Shown: in pieces, positions 8,016 to 14,814 of the stretch
Numbering within the stretch: position 1 is the stretch's first letter
How the letters are laid out: each line of letters opens with the position of its first letter
Origin: Candidatus Moranbacteria bacterium GW2011_GWC2_37_8
Lineage (GTDB): Bacteria; Patescibacteriota; Minisyncoccia; Moranbacterales; GWC2-37-73
Assembly (NCBI GenBank): GCA_000992165.1
Contig: LBTS01000007.1
Coordinates: forward strand, 1-33,544
Reading direction: 5' to 3'
Length of the DNA: 33,544 nt
The notes under the pieces: generated by a model
Told to the model about the DNA's origin: nothing
The model's input: only the letters and a program-made list of their open reading frames with translations
Databases searched by the model: none
Made by a program: the position numbers and the translations under genes

Positions 8016-8270
8016 ATGTACAATCAAAATCAAAACAACCAAAGCCAACAATTCAATCAAGACAAAGTTTTTTCCAAGATGTTGAAAGCTGGTAGCAAGA
8101 ACTATTTTTTTGATGTGAAAAAGGCTAGTAATGGGAGCAACTATTTGACCATCACGGATTCATATAAGAACAAAGAAGGACAGAGTGTGACGAATAGAAC
8201 GATGATTTTCAAAGATCATATCCAGGGATTTATTGAGACTCTTGCGGAAGCCAGCATACATTTGCAATGA
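8016..8270 (+). CDS. PUR-type (DUF3276) nucleic-acid-binding protein
   Basis: An 84-residue protein with a glutamine/asparagine-rich N-terminus (residues 2-14) followed by one PUR repeat: KVFSKMLKAGSKNYFFDV, then YLTITDSYKNKEG, and an acidic C-terminal helix. Bacterial PUR proteins such as Borrelia BpuR bind single-stranded nucleic acid and can act as transcription or translation regulators. This is a small, single-repeat form that would need to dimerise. It has one of the best promoters in the window and a possible ribosome binding site (GAGG, about 10 bases before the ATG), suggesting good expression. Its RNA/DNA target is unknown. Confidence 0.85.
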   Translation: MYNQNQNNQSQQFNQDKVFSKMLKAGSKNYFFDVKKASNGSNYLTITDSYKNKEGQSVTNRTMIFKDHIQGFIETLAEASIHLQ

Positions 8271-8308
8271 TTTGACGTAACTAAATTATAGGAATAATAT
8301 TTACACAT

Positions 8309-8614
8309 ATGAAAAATGAAACAAAAACATTTGAAGAAAAAGCATTCACTGCAACCGAAGTTGGCTCAATGATTGAGAGATTCGATGATAAGTTGAATCT
8401 GGTGTTGGAAACGATGGATATTAAATTTGAAAACGTCAATGAAAGGTTTGATAGGGTTGAAAATAGGTTAGATGTGGTTGAAACTAAAATTGATAGGCTT
8501 CAGGATGACATAATTGAAGTGAAATTTGAACTCAAGCGCAAAGTTCCTCAAGATGATTTTGAGAAACTAGAAAAACGCGTGGTCAAGCTCGAAAAACTTT
8601 CTTTGTCTCACTAA
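8309..8614 (+). CDS. Coiled-coil hypothetical protein
   Basis: 101 residues, highly charged, with heptad spacing of hydrophobic residues from about residue 30 to the end (FENVNERFDRVENRLDVVET, then KIDRLQDDIIEVKFELK). This predicts a long parallel coiled coil, so probably a homo-oligomer. No catalytic motif, signal peptide or membrane segment is present. It follows the PUR gene by 38 bases and precedes a strong terminator, so the two genes likely form one transcript. Function unknown. Confidence 0.75.
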   Translation: MKNETKTFEEKAFTATEVGSMIERFDDKLNLVLETMDIKFENVNERFDRVENRLDVVETKIDRLQDDIIEVKFELKRKVPQDDFEKLEKRVVKLEKLSLSH

Positions 8615-8641
8615 TACTAGTTGTCACACAATACTTTCTTA

Positions 8642-8678
8642 AAACTACCGACTTTTTATAATGTCGGTAGTTTTTTTG
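8642..8678 (+). terminator. Strong intrinsic terminator
   Basis: Perfect stem AAACTACCGAC (8642-8652) with GTCGGTAGTTT (8663-8673), 10-base loop, and T tract to 8677. It ends the PUR/coiled-coil transcription unit. Confidence 0.92.
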
Positions 8679-8690
8679 TATCAATTTTTG

Positions 8691-8699
8691 TGGTATAAT
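8691..8699 (+). promoter_or_regulatory. Extended -10 promoter before the anchored Cys-motif protein
   Basis: TGGTATAAT (extended -10, hexamer at 8694-8699) directly after a terminator and upstream of the gene at 8775. No convincing -35 is seen, as is usual for extended -10 promoters. Confidence 0.6.
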
Positions 8700-8704
8700 A
8701 CTTT

Positions 8705-8753
8705 AGTAATCAGTAATCAGTGACTAGTAATCAGTGACTAGCAACTGGTAAAT
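8705..8753. repeat. Seven in-register heptads, family G
   Basis: AGTAATC, AGTAATC, AGTGACT, AGTAATC, AGTGACT, AGCAACT, GGTAAAT: seven exact 7-base units. They begin at the predicted transcription start and end 21 bases before the ATG at 8775. This is the cleanest heptad array in the window. Confidence 0.9.
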
Positions 8754-8774
8754 TGAATAATTAATATAAAAATA

Positions 8775-9581
8775 ATGATTAACAAAAAAATCGCTAGTGA
8801 AGTCGCAGTTGGAACTGTTCTTATTCTTGCAATCGCAATCGGTGGAATTTTTTGGGCGCAAAATGAGAAAGACGCTGTAATAAATAATCAACAAATAGTA
8901 ATCAACGATGAGATTCAAAAACCAGCTGAGAAAAAAGAAGTTGCTTGCACAATGGAAGTCAAGCTCTGCGATGACGGCTCATTTGTCAGCCGAACCGGAC
9001 CGAACTGTGAATTCGCAGAGTGCTCGATAATTAATGCATACAGAAATGACAAATTTGGTTTCGAGTTTCGATATCCATCGGATTTTAAAATCACAGTTGA
9101 TGATTATACTGATTCAGAACTTTTGAAAAACAAGGATAAGGTTCTTGTGTATGTTGATGAAGCCAACGCAAAAGATGGTGATATATTTCTGGATTTAAGA
9201 ATGGATAAATTCCAACCACTCGAAGACAATTCAAAATTGAAAGTCATGACTGGCTATTGGTACCAACTACGAGTTACTAAGACTTCAATTGCTGAGATTG
9301 ATAAATATATCAGTGTATGGGAGCGTAAATTTAAGCAAAATGGAGGTGGTGTAGTTGATTCCCGGAGTCTTCTTGGGGTTCAGGACGTGGTCATAGGTGG
9401 CATTAATGCTAAGAAACTTTCATTTGATGGTAGTAATTTAGTTGTATCATCAATTATATTTATAAGAGATGGTTATGCTTATGATTTAGATTTGAATACA
9501 TTCGATTTGGATGACATTGAAATTGTAAAGTCAACGGCATTGTTCAATGAAACAGTTTCAACCTTTAGATTTGTGAAATAG
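8775..9581 (+). CDS. Membrane-anchored extracytoplasmic protein with Cys motif
   Basis: 268 residues. An N-terminal signal anchor (about residues 9-28, AVGTVLILAIAIGGIFWA) predicts an extracytoplasmic protein. It is followed by a compact four-cysteine segment (CTMEVKLCDDG, then TGPNCEFAEC, about residues 58-83), which in Patescibacteria often decorates exported proteins and may form disulfides. The rest, starting YRNDKFGFEFRYPSDF, resembles the PsbP-like/sugar-binding-like beta domains often annotated as hypothetical in these organisms. No enzyme motif is recognised. It is the last accessory gene before tuf and has its own extended -10 promoter. Confidence 0.8.
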   Translation: MINKKIASEVAVGTVLILAIAIGGIFWAQNEKDAVINNQQIVINDEIQKPAEKKEVACTMEVKLCDDGSFVSRTGPNCEFAECSIINAYRNDKFGFEFRYPSDFKITVDDYTDSELLKNKDKVLVYVDEANAKDGDIFLDLRMDKFQPLEDNSKLKVMTGYWYQLRVTKTSIAEIDKYISVWERKFKQNGGGVVDSRSLLGVQDVVIGGINAKKLSFDGSNLVVSSIIFIRDGYAYDLDLNTFDLDDIEIVKSTALFNETVSTFRFVK

Positions 9582-9605
9582 CCTTATCTGAGCCAAGAAA
9601 CTGCA

Positions 9606-9648
9606 TTTCTAAGAAGCTAAGAAGCTAATGCCTAAAAAGCTCGCTATT
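9606..9648. repeat. Tandem repeat, family D (one arm only)
   Basis: CTAAGAAG units and AATGCCTAAAAAGCT immediately upstream of the tuf -35. The same words form the right arms after rplO and yqgF. Confidence 0.7.
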
Positions 9649-9653
9649 AAGCC

Positions 9654-9681
9654 TTGACAAATATTCTTACTCGTGTAGAAT
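9654..9681 (+). promoter_or_regulatory. tuf promoter
   Basis: Perfect -35 TTGACA (9654-9659), 16-base spacer, -10 TAGAAT (9676-9681). The leader would be about 135 bases. It contains TTCCaaaaaaGGAA and CCTGG/CCAGG (9783-9787 and 9797-9801) small stems just before the start, which could modulate EF-Tu translation. Confidence 0.8.
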
Positions 9682-9824
9682 AATCAAGTATCTGATTTCC
9701 AAAAAAGGAATTTTTGAATTTGCTTTTCGAGGTAAATTCATGTAAAATATTTTAATAAGTCATCTTTAAACAATCGCACTCCTGGGTGAAAATAATCCAG
9801 GCGGAAAGCGAAAAAACAACCAAT

Positions 9825-10979
9825 ATGGCAGTAGCAAAGTTTGAACGAACTAAACCACATGTAAACGTTGGAACAATCGGACACGTTGACCACGGCAAGA
9901 CAACTTTGACCGCGGCTATTCTTCATGGTCAATCAAAGAAAGGATTTGCAAAGGAAAGAGGAGTTGGTGAAATCGACAACGCTCCAGAAGAAAGAGAACG
10001 TGGAATCACTATTGCTACTTCACATTGCGAATACGAATCTGATACTCGTCACTACGCTCATGTTGATTGTCCAGGTCATGCTGACTACATCAAGAACATG
10101 ATTACTGCTACTGATGGTCCTATGCCTCAGACACGTGAACACATCTTGCTTGCAAAACAAATTGGTGTTCCTGCAATCGTAGTTTTCATCAATAAGGTTG
10201 ATATGGTTGATGATGAAGAACTTATCGAGCTTGTAGAAGCTGAAGTTCGTGAACTTCTTTCAAAATATGAATTCGATGGAGACAATGCTGCTGTGATTCG
10301 TGGATCAGCTACTCAAGCTTTGGCTGCTGCTTCTGCTGACGACGCTGCTTTGAAACCAATCTATGATTTGATGACTGCTCTTGACGAAAAAATTCCTGAA
10401 CCTGTTCGTGAAACAGAAAAACCTTTCCTTATGCCAATCGAAGATATCTTCTCAATTGAAGGTCGCGGAACAGTGGTAACAGGAAGAATCGAAGGAGGAA
10501 CAATCAACATCAATGAAGAAGTTGAAATCGTTGGTCTTCGTCCAACAGCTAAAACTGTTGTTACTGGAATCGAAATGTTCAACAAGTCACTTGATAAAGG
10601 ACAAGCTGGAGACAACGCTGGACTTTTGATTCGCGGAATTAAGAAAGAAGATGTTGAACGCGGACAAGTTTTGGCTAAACCAGGTTCAATCACTCCTCAC
10701 ACTGAATTCGAAGGTGAAATCTATATTCTAACAAAAGAAGAAGGCGGACGTCACACTCCATTCTTCAAAGGATACAAACCACAATTCTACATCCGAACAA
10801 CTGATGTAACTGGAGAAGTTATTCTTCCAGAAGGAACTGAAATGGTTATGCCTGGAGACACTATCAACCTTGTGATCAAATTGATTGCACCAGTCGCTAT
10901 GGCTGAAGGAATGCGCTTCGCAATCCGTGAAGGTGGAAAGACTGTAGGTGCTGGAGTTGCAACAAAGATCATCAAGTAA
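9825..10979 (+). CDS. tuf: Elongation factor Tu with 13-residue G-domain deletion
   Basis: EF-Tu delivers aminoacyl-tRNA to the ribosome. From ATG 9825 ([20 protein letters not shown]) the 384 residues include G1 GHVDHGKT (19-26), DCPGH (81-85), NKVD (123-126) and intact domains II-III to VATKIIK. After NMIT (residue 94) the sequence jumps to [12 protein letters not shown]. The universally conserved GAAQMDGAILVVS, which holds a core beta strand of the GTPase fold, is absent, an in-frame loss of 39 bases at about 10106. Adding it back gives 397 residues, the normal length. A longer frame from 9786 exists, but the family start is 9825. A functional EF-Tu without this strand is hard to imagine, so assembly error or a second intact copy should be checked. 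Confidence 0.93.
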   Translation: MAVAKFERTKPHVNVGTIGHVDHGKTTLTAAILHGQSKKGFAKERGVGEIDNAPEERERGITIATSHCEYESDTRHYAHVDCPGHADYIKNMITATDGPMPQTREHILLAKQIGVPAIVVFINKVDMVDDEELIELVEAEVRELLSKYEFDGDNAAVIRGSATQALAAASADDAALKPIYDLMTALDEKIPEPVRETEKPFLMPIEDIFSIEGRGTVVTGRIEGGTININEEVEIVGLRPTAKTVVTGIEMFNKSLDKGQAGDNAGLLIRGIKKEDVERGQVLAKPGSITPHTEFEGEIYILTKEEGGRHTPFFKGYKPQFYIRTTDVTGEVILPEGTEMVMPGDTINLVIKLIAPVAMAEGMRFAIREGGKTVGAGVATKIIK

Positions 10980-11002
10980 TTGATTTCTTTCGAGTAAACC
11001 TA

Positions 11003-11031
11003 GCAGGCATGAGAGCTTTTCTCATGCCTGC
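11003..11031. other. Perfect 12-bp hairpin between tuf and rpsJ, no U tract
   Basis: GCAGGCATGAGA (11003-11014), loop GCTTT, TCTCATGCCTGC (11020-11031). Very stable, but followed by CGAATGTT rather than T residues on either strand. It may be an RNA processing or stability site rather than an intrinsic terminator. A second small stem, TCGCTTC/GAAGCGA, is at 11073-11087. Confidence 0.8.
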
Positions 11032-11123
11032 GAATGTTCACTAGAAATGTGTACAAACTAGTAAATTTGTTCTCGCTTCTGAAGCGAAAACTGATGTTAA
11101 TATCATTTATCATATAGACTAAG

Positions 11124-11462
11124 ATGGCAGCGAAAAAAACAGACATCGAACAATCATCATCCACCAGAATCAGAATCAAGATTAAGGCGTATGACAACAA
11201 AGTTATCGATCAGTCAGCACGTAAAATTGTGGAAACTGCTGAAAGAAGCGGATCAAGAATTACCGGTCCAGTTCCTCTTCCAACAGAAATTCACAAAGTT
11301 ACTGTTAACAAGTCAACTTTTGTCTACAAGGATGCACGAGATCAGTACGAGATGAGAATTCACAAACGTCTTATTGATATTTGGGATCCAACTGCAAAAA
11401 CTATTGAAAATTTGACCAGTCTTGACCTCCCAGCTGGAGTAGACTTGGAGATAAAGATGTAG
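11124..11462 (+). CDS. rpsJ: 30S ribosomal protein S10 (uS10)
   Basis: uS10 sits in the 30S head and, in other bacteria, also works with NusB in antitermination. The 112-residue product has the family core [28 protein letters not shown], and [13 protein letters not shown], with a roughly 10-residue polar N-terminal extension. The conserved length is about 102, so only the extension is unusual. It follows tuf by 144 bases containing a strong hairpin. Downstream it is separated from rplC by a promoter and a terminator-like structure, so S10 appears grouped with tuf rather than leading the S10 operon. Confidence 0.97.
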   Translation: MAAKKTDIEQSSSTRIRIKIKAYDNKVIDQSARKIVETAERSGSRITGPVPLPTEIHKVTVNKSTFVYKDARDQYEMRIHKRLIDIWDPTAKTIENLTSLDLPAGVDLEIKM

Positions 11463-11464
11463 GC

Positions 11465-11493
11465 TTGCATTATTTTAGAAAGTAGTATAGAAT
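11465..11493 (+). promoter_or_regulatory. Candidate promoter for the rplC operon
   Basis: -35 TTGCAT (11465-11470), 17-base spacer, -10 TAGAAT (11488-11493), the same -10 hexamer as tuf. It starts just after the rpsJ stop and would give a roughly 145-base leader to rplC. Confidence 0.6.
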
Positions 11494-11530
11494 TGAAAAG
11501 TTGAAAAAACAGAAAAATGACTAGTTAAAG

Positions 11531-11614
11531 TCCTTCGGGATACTCAATTAGCTAATCCAAGTCAAACTTGGACTATGCTGGCTGAGAGCCAGCTTTTTTT
11601 TGTACACAATTGAG
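11531..11614 (+). promoter_or_regulatory. Structured leader with attenuator-like terminator before rplC
   Basis: In order: TCC-TTCG-GGA (UUCG tetraloop hairpin, 11531-11540); CTCAATT (11543-11549), able to pair with AATTGAG (11608-11614) and enclose the rest; hairpin TCCAAGT/ACTTGGA (11556-11572); hairpin GCTGGCT/AGCCAGC (11577-11593) followed by eight T residues (11594-11601). The last is a textbook terminator inside a ribosomal operon, so it likely acts as an attenuator. The classical S10-operon leader regulated by L4 occupies an analogous place upstream of S10 in E. coli. Confidence 0.7.
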
Positions 11615-11644
11615 AATTACCCGTTAAATTTAGTGTTTATTCAT

Positions 11645-12205
11645 ATGAAATACATCCTCGGAAAAAAATTAGGAATGACAACCCTGTATGATAAGGAGAA
11701 AGGAGCATTGAACGTGACTCTGATTGAATGTCATCCAAATACTGTTTCTGTTGTGCGCACAGTTGAAAAAGATGGATATGACGCAGTTCAACTTGAAATC
11801 GCTAAGACAAAGAAAGTTACTCACCGCAAAGAATTCCGTTTGGAAGAAGCTGCAACTGTAGCTACTGGAGATCAGATTTCTATCGATACTTTCCAGATTG
11901 ATGACGAAGTTAACGTGAGTGGTATTGCAAAGGCTAAGGGATTCCAAGGAGTTGTGAAACGACATGGTTTCAAAGGTTCTCCTGCTACTCATGGACACAA
12001 GCATGATCTTCGTGCTCCAGGTTCCATTGGTGCTCAGCAACCACAACATGTTATCAAGGGAAAAAGAATGGCTGGACGCATGGGAGGAAAACGCTCAACA
12101 ATGAAAAATGTGAAAGTTGTATATATTGATACCGAAAAGAATGTGCTTGCAGTTCTAGGAGCTGTGCCAGGAGTAGTCGGTAGAATCGTTGAAATTAGAG
12201 GATAA
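11645..12205 (+). CDS. rplC: 50S ribosomal protein L3 (uL3)
   Basis: uL3 reaches the peptidyl transferase centre and helps start 50S assembly. The start is taken at ATG 11645 (MKYILGKKLGMT), the normal family start; an upstream in-frame alternative at 11600 would lie within the leader. Product 186 residues with AKGFQGVVKRHGFKGSPATH, RAPGSIG, KRMAGRMGGKR and AVPGVVG. This is somewhat shorter than the ~205 of E. coli but no core block is missing. First gene after the candidate attenuator. Confidence 0.97.
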   Translation: MKYILGKKLGMTTLYDKEKGALNVTLIECHPNTVSVVRTVEKDGYDAVQLEIAKTKKVTHRKEFRLEEAATVATGDQISIDTFQIDDEVNVSGIAKAKGFQGVVKRHGFKGSPATHGHKHDLRAPGSIGAQQPQHVIKGKRMAGRMGGKRSTMKNVKVVYIDTEKNVLAVLGAVPGVVGRIVEIRG

Positions 12206-12251
12206 TTTGGATTAGAAAATTAGGTTTTAGAAATTAGAATTGAACAATATT
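12206..12251. repeat. Short spacer repeat, family E (rplC-rplD)
   Basis: TTAGAAA/ATTAGAA-like units fill the 46-base gap up to the rplD ATG; no Shine-Dalgarno. Confidence 0.6.
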
Positions 12252-12878
12252 ATGGCTACAATTGCTATCCACAATCAAGAAGGAAAGAAAATAGAGGATT
12301 TGAACATTTCAGATGCTGTCTTTGGAGTGCCTGCTAATAATGAACTTCTTCATCAAGTGTTCATGGTCATGGCTGGCAATCAAAGAAATCCGATTGCTCA
12401 TACAAAAGATAAAAGTGAAGTTGCTGGATCAGGAAAGAAACCTTTCAAACAAAAGGGAACTGGATCTGCTAGACAAGGGCAAAAGAGAAATCCTGTAATG
12501 AAAGGTGGAGGTGTAGCATTTGGACCAACAAACGAAAGAAATTTCAAGAGAGATTTAAATAAGAAAATGAAGCAAAAAGCTGTTAGAATTGCGCTTAGTG
12601 AAAAACTTCGCTCAGGAACTTTGATTGCTATTGATTCATTGGAACTGAAAGAAGCCAAGACTAAGGCATTCGTTCAAGTTTTGAAGAAATTGGAAATTGC
12701 TGGAAAGGTTTTAGTTGCGTTTTCAGGGGAGGAATTGGCAACAACAATAGTTAGCCGTAATATCCCAAAAACATTGAATGTTGAAACGAAAGATTTGAAT
12801 GTAATGGACTTGCTTAATAACAAGTACTTACTACTAAGTAAAAAATCTATTGCGTTTTTGGAAGAAAAATTTCAATAA
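12252..12878 (+). CDS. rplD: 50S ribosomal protein L4 (uL4)
   Basis: uL4 lines the peptide exit tunnel and in many bacteria represses its own operon. The start ATG 12252 (MATIAIHNQEGKKI) matches the family; a TTG twelve bases upstream is unlikely. 208 residues, usual length, with the tunnel-loop block KKPFKQKGTGSARQG and GPTNERNFKRDLNKKMK. If the leader between rpsJ and rplC is regulatory, this protein is the leading candidate ligand by analogy with E. coli. Confidence 0.97.
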   Translation: MATIAIHNQEGKKIEDLNISDAVFGVPANNELLHQVFMVMAGNQRNPIAHTKDKSEVAGSGKKPFKQKGTGSARQGQKRNPVMKGGGVAFGPTNERNFKRDLNKKMKQKAVRIALSEKLRSGTLIAIDSLELKEAKTKAFVQVLKKLEIAGKVLVAFSGEELATTIVSRNIPKTLNVETKDLNVMDLLNNKYLLLSKKSIAFLEEKFQ

Positions 12879-12978
12879 ACACGAATCGACACGAATAGCA
12901 GCACGAATAACCTCAAATGAATACAAATAATTAGTGTCAATTAGGAATTTATTAGTGTAATTAGTGATTTATATACAT
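12879..12978. repeat. Paired-arm spacer repeat, family C (rplD-rplW)
   Basis: The left half has ACACGAAT-type words and the right half AATTAGTGT/ATTAGTG words, ending in TTTATATACAT before the ATG at 12979. The two halves are only partly complementary. Related copies follow rplN and rpsN. Confidence 0.75.
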
Positions 12979-13386
12979 ATGGCAGTAATAGAAGAGAAAA
13001 AAGAAGAAGTTTCAGAAGTTGTAGCTAAAGCTGCGCCCAAAAAGGCTAGTAAAAAAGCGGTTACAAAGAAGGAAACTGCAATAGAAGCTTGCGAGCATGC
13101 TGACATTGCTTACAAGGTTTTGGTAGAGCCTTGGGTGACTGAAAAAACTCATGCTGCTATGGCTGATAATAAATACACTTTCAAAGTTACTAAAGCTGCA
13201 ACAAAGATGCAGGTTAAAAGAGCTATTGAAGGGATGTACAAAGTGAAAGTTGAAAAAGTGACTGTTGTGAATGTATTGGCAAAGAAGCGTGCTTATGGAC
13301 GCCATGAAGGAAAGATTGCAGGATTCAAAAAAGCAACATTGACATTGAAAAAAGGAGATAAGATCGAGTTTTTCCAAGGAGCATAA
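12979..13386 (+). CDS. rplW: 50S ribosomal protein L23 (uL23) with N-terminal extension
   Basis: uL23 sits at the tunnel exit and docks trigger factor, SRP and the translocon. The ribosomal core begins near residue 45 (YKVLVEPWVTEKTH) and includes YTFKVTKAATKMQVKRAIE and KKRAYGRHEGK. The first ~43 residues are an extra alanine/lysine/glutamate-rich stretch, giving 135 residues against a typical ~95-100. ATG 12979 is preferred to the GTG at 12964, which would add MIYIH. The extension is probably disordered and may touch rRNA or chaperones. Confidence 0.96.
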   Translation: MAVIEEKKEEVSEVVAKAAPKKASKKAVTKKETAIEACEHADIAYKVLVEPWVTEKTHAAMADNKYTFKVTKAATKMQVKRAIEGMYKVKVEKVTVVNVLAKKRAYGRHEGKIAGFKKATLTLKKGDKIEFFQGA

Positions 13387-13485
13387 AAATAACTAATAAC
13401 AAATAACTAATAACTAACAACAGGCGATTGATAAATTCAAAAACGAAAGTTATAAGTTATAAGTTGTAAGTGATAAGTAAATTCT
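13387..13485. repeat. Paired-arm spacer repeat, family A (rplW-rplB)
   Basis: The left arm is AACTAAT/AACTAAC heptads and the right arm TTATAAG, TTATAAG, TTGTAAG, TGATAAG. The reverse complement of the right arm matches the left at about 22 of 30 positions, with mismatches recurring at the same place in each heptad. The array ends 7 bases before the rplB ATG. Confidence 0.85.
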
Positions 13486-14316
13486 ATGGCAATTAAAGTA
13501 TACAAAAAGAATACAGCTGGACGTCGAAACATGTCGATTGTTAAGCCGGATAACCTGACTGATAAAAAGCCAGAGAAATCCCTATTAGCACCGATGACCC
13601 AAAAAGGTGGACGTTCACACGGAAAGATTTCAACTCGTCACCAAGGCGGTGGACACAAGAGACGATATCGATTGGTTGATTTCAAACAACAGAAATTTGA
13701 TATCCCAGGAAAAATCATTGCTATTGAAAAAGATCCAAACCGAAGCGCTTTAATTGCTTTGATTTCATATATTGACGGGGACAAGAAATACATTTTGGCT
13801 ACTGAAGGAATGAAGGCTGATATGCAAATTATGTCAGGTGAGAATGCTCCGATCAAGAAAGGAAACCGAACAGTACTTCGAAATATTCCATCAGGAACTA
13901 TAGTTTCAAATATCGAACTTATTTCAGGAAAGGGTGGACAAATCACTCGCTCAGCCGGAAGCGGAGCAACGCTTATGGCTATCGACGGTAAAATGGCTCA
14001 ACTTAAGATGTCATCTGGTGAAATCAGATTGGTAAGCAAAGAATGCTACGCATCTATCGGACGAGTAAGTAATTTCGAACATAGTGCTGAAACTCTTGGA
14101 AAGGCTGGAAGAAATCGTTGGAAAGGAAAGAGACCGGAAGTTCGCGGTTCAGCTATGAACCCTGTAGATCATCCACATGGAGGAGGAGAAGGACGTCAAG
14201 GAATCGGTCTGAAACATCCTAAGACTCCATGGGGTAAACCTGCTCTTGGAAAGAAGACTCGAAAGAAGAATAGATATAGCGATAAATTTATTGTAAAACG
14301 AAGGATTAAGAAATAG
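13486..14316 (+). CDS. rplB: 50S ribosomal protein L2 (uL2)
   Basis: uL2 is needed for subunit association and peptidyl transfer. 276 residues, normal length, complete. It has the RNA-binding GKISTRHQGGGHKRRYR block, GNRTVLRNIPSGT and the C-terminal GSAMNPVDHPHGGGEGR with the conserved functionally important His. The ATG at 13486 begins the family-typical MAIKVYKKNTAGRR. It is flanked by repeat spacers on both sides. Confidence 0.98.
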   Translation: MAIKVYKKNTAGRRNMSIVKPDNLTDKKPEKSLLAPMTQKGGRSHGKISTRHQGGGHKRRYRLVDFKQQKFDIPGKIIAIEKDPNRSALIALISYIDGDKKYILATEGMKADMQIMSGENAPIKKGNRTVLRNIPSGTIVSNIELISGKGGQITRSAGSGATLMAIDGKMAQLKMSSGEIRLVSKECYASIGRVSNFEHSAETLGKAGRNRWKGKRPEVRGSAMNPVDHPHGGGEGRQGIGLKHPKTPWGKPALGKKTRKKNRYSDKFIVKRRIKK

Positions 14317-14371
14317 TTAAAATGATTAATTGGTTTCGATCAATTAACCAATCAACTACTCAATTAAAATT
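14317..14371. repeat. Spacer inverted repeat (rplB-rpsS)
   Basis: TTAATTGGTT (14328-14337) faces AACCAATCAA (14347-14356) across a 9-base loop, followed by CTCAATTAA. A short paired-arm spacer with words unlike the other families (H). Confidence 0.65.
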
Positions 14372-14716
14372 ATGTCACGAAGTTTAAAAAAAGGACCATA
14401 CGTAGACCCGAGAGTAATGAAGAAAGTTTTGAATGCTAAACCTACAGATGGAACAATCAAAACTTGGTCACGTGCTTGCACGATTGCTCCTGAGATGATT
14501 GGTTTCACATTTGGAGTTCATAATGGTCGCCAACACACAGCTGTATATGTAACTGAAGAAATGGTTGGACACAGACTTGGAGAATTTGCACCTACACGTA
14601 AATTCAACCGTCATGGAGGTAAGATGCAGAAAGAAATTGAACAAGCAGCTAAGCAGAAACAACAAGACGCAGCCAAAGCCGCAAAAAGTGACGGCGCAGG
14701 AGCAAAGAAGAAATAA
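14372..14716 (+). CDS. rpsS: 30S ribosomal protein S19 (uS19) with C-terminal tail
   Basis: uS19 binds 16S rRNA in the 30S head and contacts A- and P-site tRNA. The core [19 protein letters not shown] through [18 protein letters not shown] is complete by residue ~85. A tail of ~25 residues rich in Lys, Ala and Gln follows ([16 protein letters not shown]), bringing it to 114 against the usual ~92. The tail is probably disordered and rRNA-facing. Confidence 0.97.
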   Translation: MSRSLKKGPYVDPRVMKKVLNAKPTDGTIKTWSRACTIAPEMIGFTFGVHNGRQHTAVYVTEEMVGHRLGEFAPTRKFNRHGGKMQKEIEQAAKQKQQDAAKAAKSDGAGAKKK

Positions 14717-14814
14717 TAATAGTAGTCCATAAAGTCCTAAAGTCTATAAAGTTAAAAGCTAAAAGCATTGACTTGAAAGACTTGAAAGACTTGAAAGACT
14801 TTTGACTAATACAT
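14717..14814. repeat. Paired-arm spacer repeat, family B (rpsS-rplV)
   Basis: The left arm is AGTCCATAA/AGTCCTAA/AGTCTATAA (8-9 base units). The right arm is GACTTGAAA three times and GACTTTTGACTA, ending just before the ATG at 14815. The arms are complementary over the repeated AAGTC/GACTT words. Confidence 0.85.

Noticed and set aside
8705-8753. Tandem heptads as a CRISPR array
   Set aside because: Units are 7 bases with no spacers between them and no cas genes nearby.
10361-10693. Long open frame on the minus strand inside tuf
   Set aside because: Runs opposite a strongly conserved EF-Tu sequence and has no recognised family; a shadow of codon bias. Similar antisense frames in rplB, rpsE, rplO and rplN were dropped for the same reason.
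11003-11031. Hairpin after tuf as an intrinsic terminator
   Set aside because: Perfect stem but no T tract on either strand; called an RNA hairpin of unknown role.
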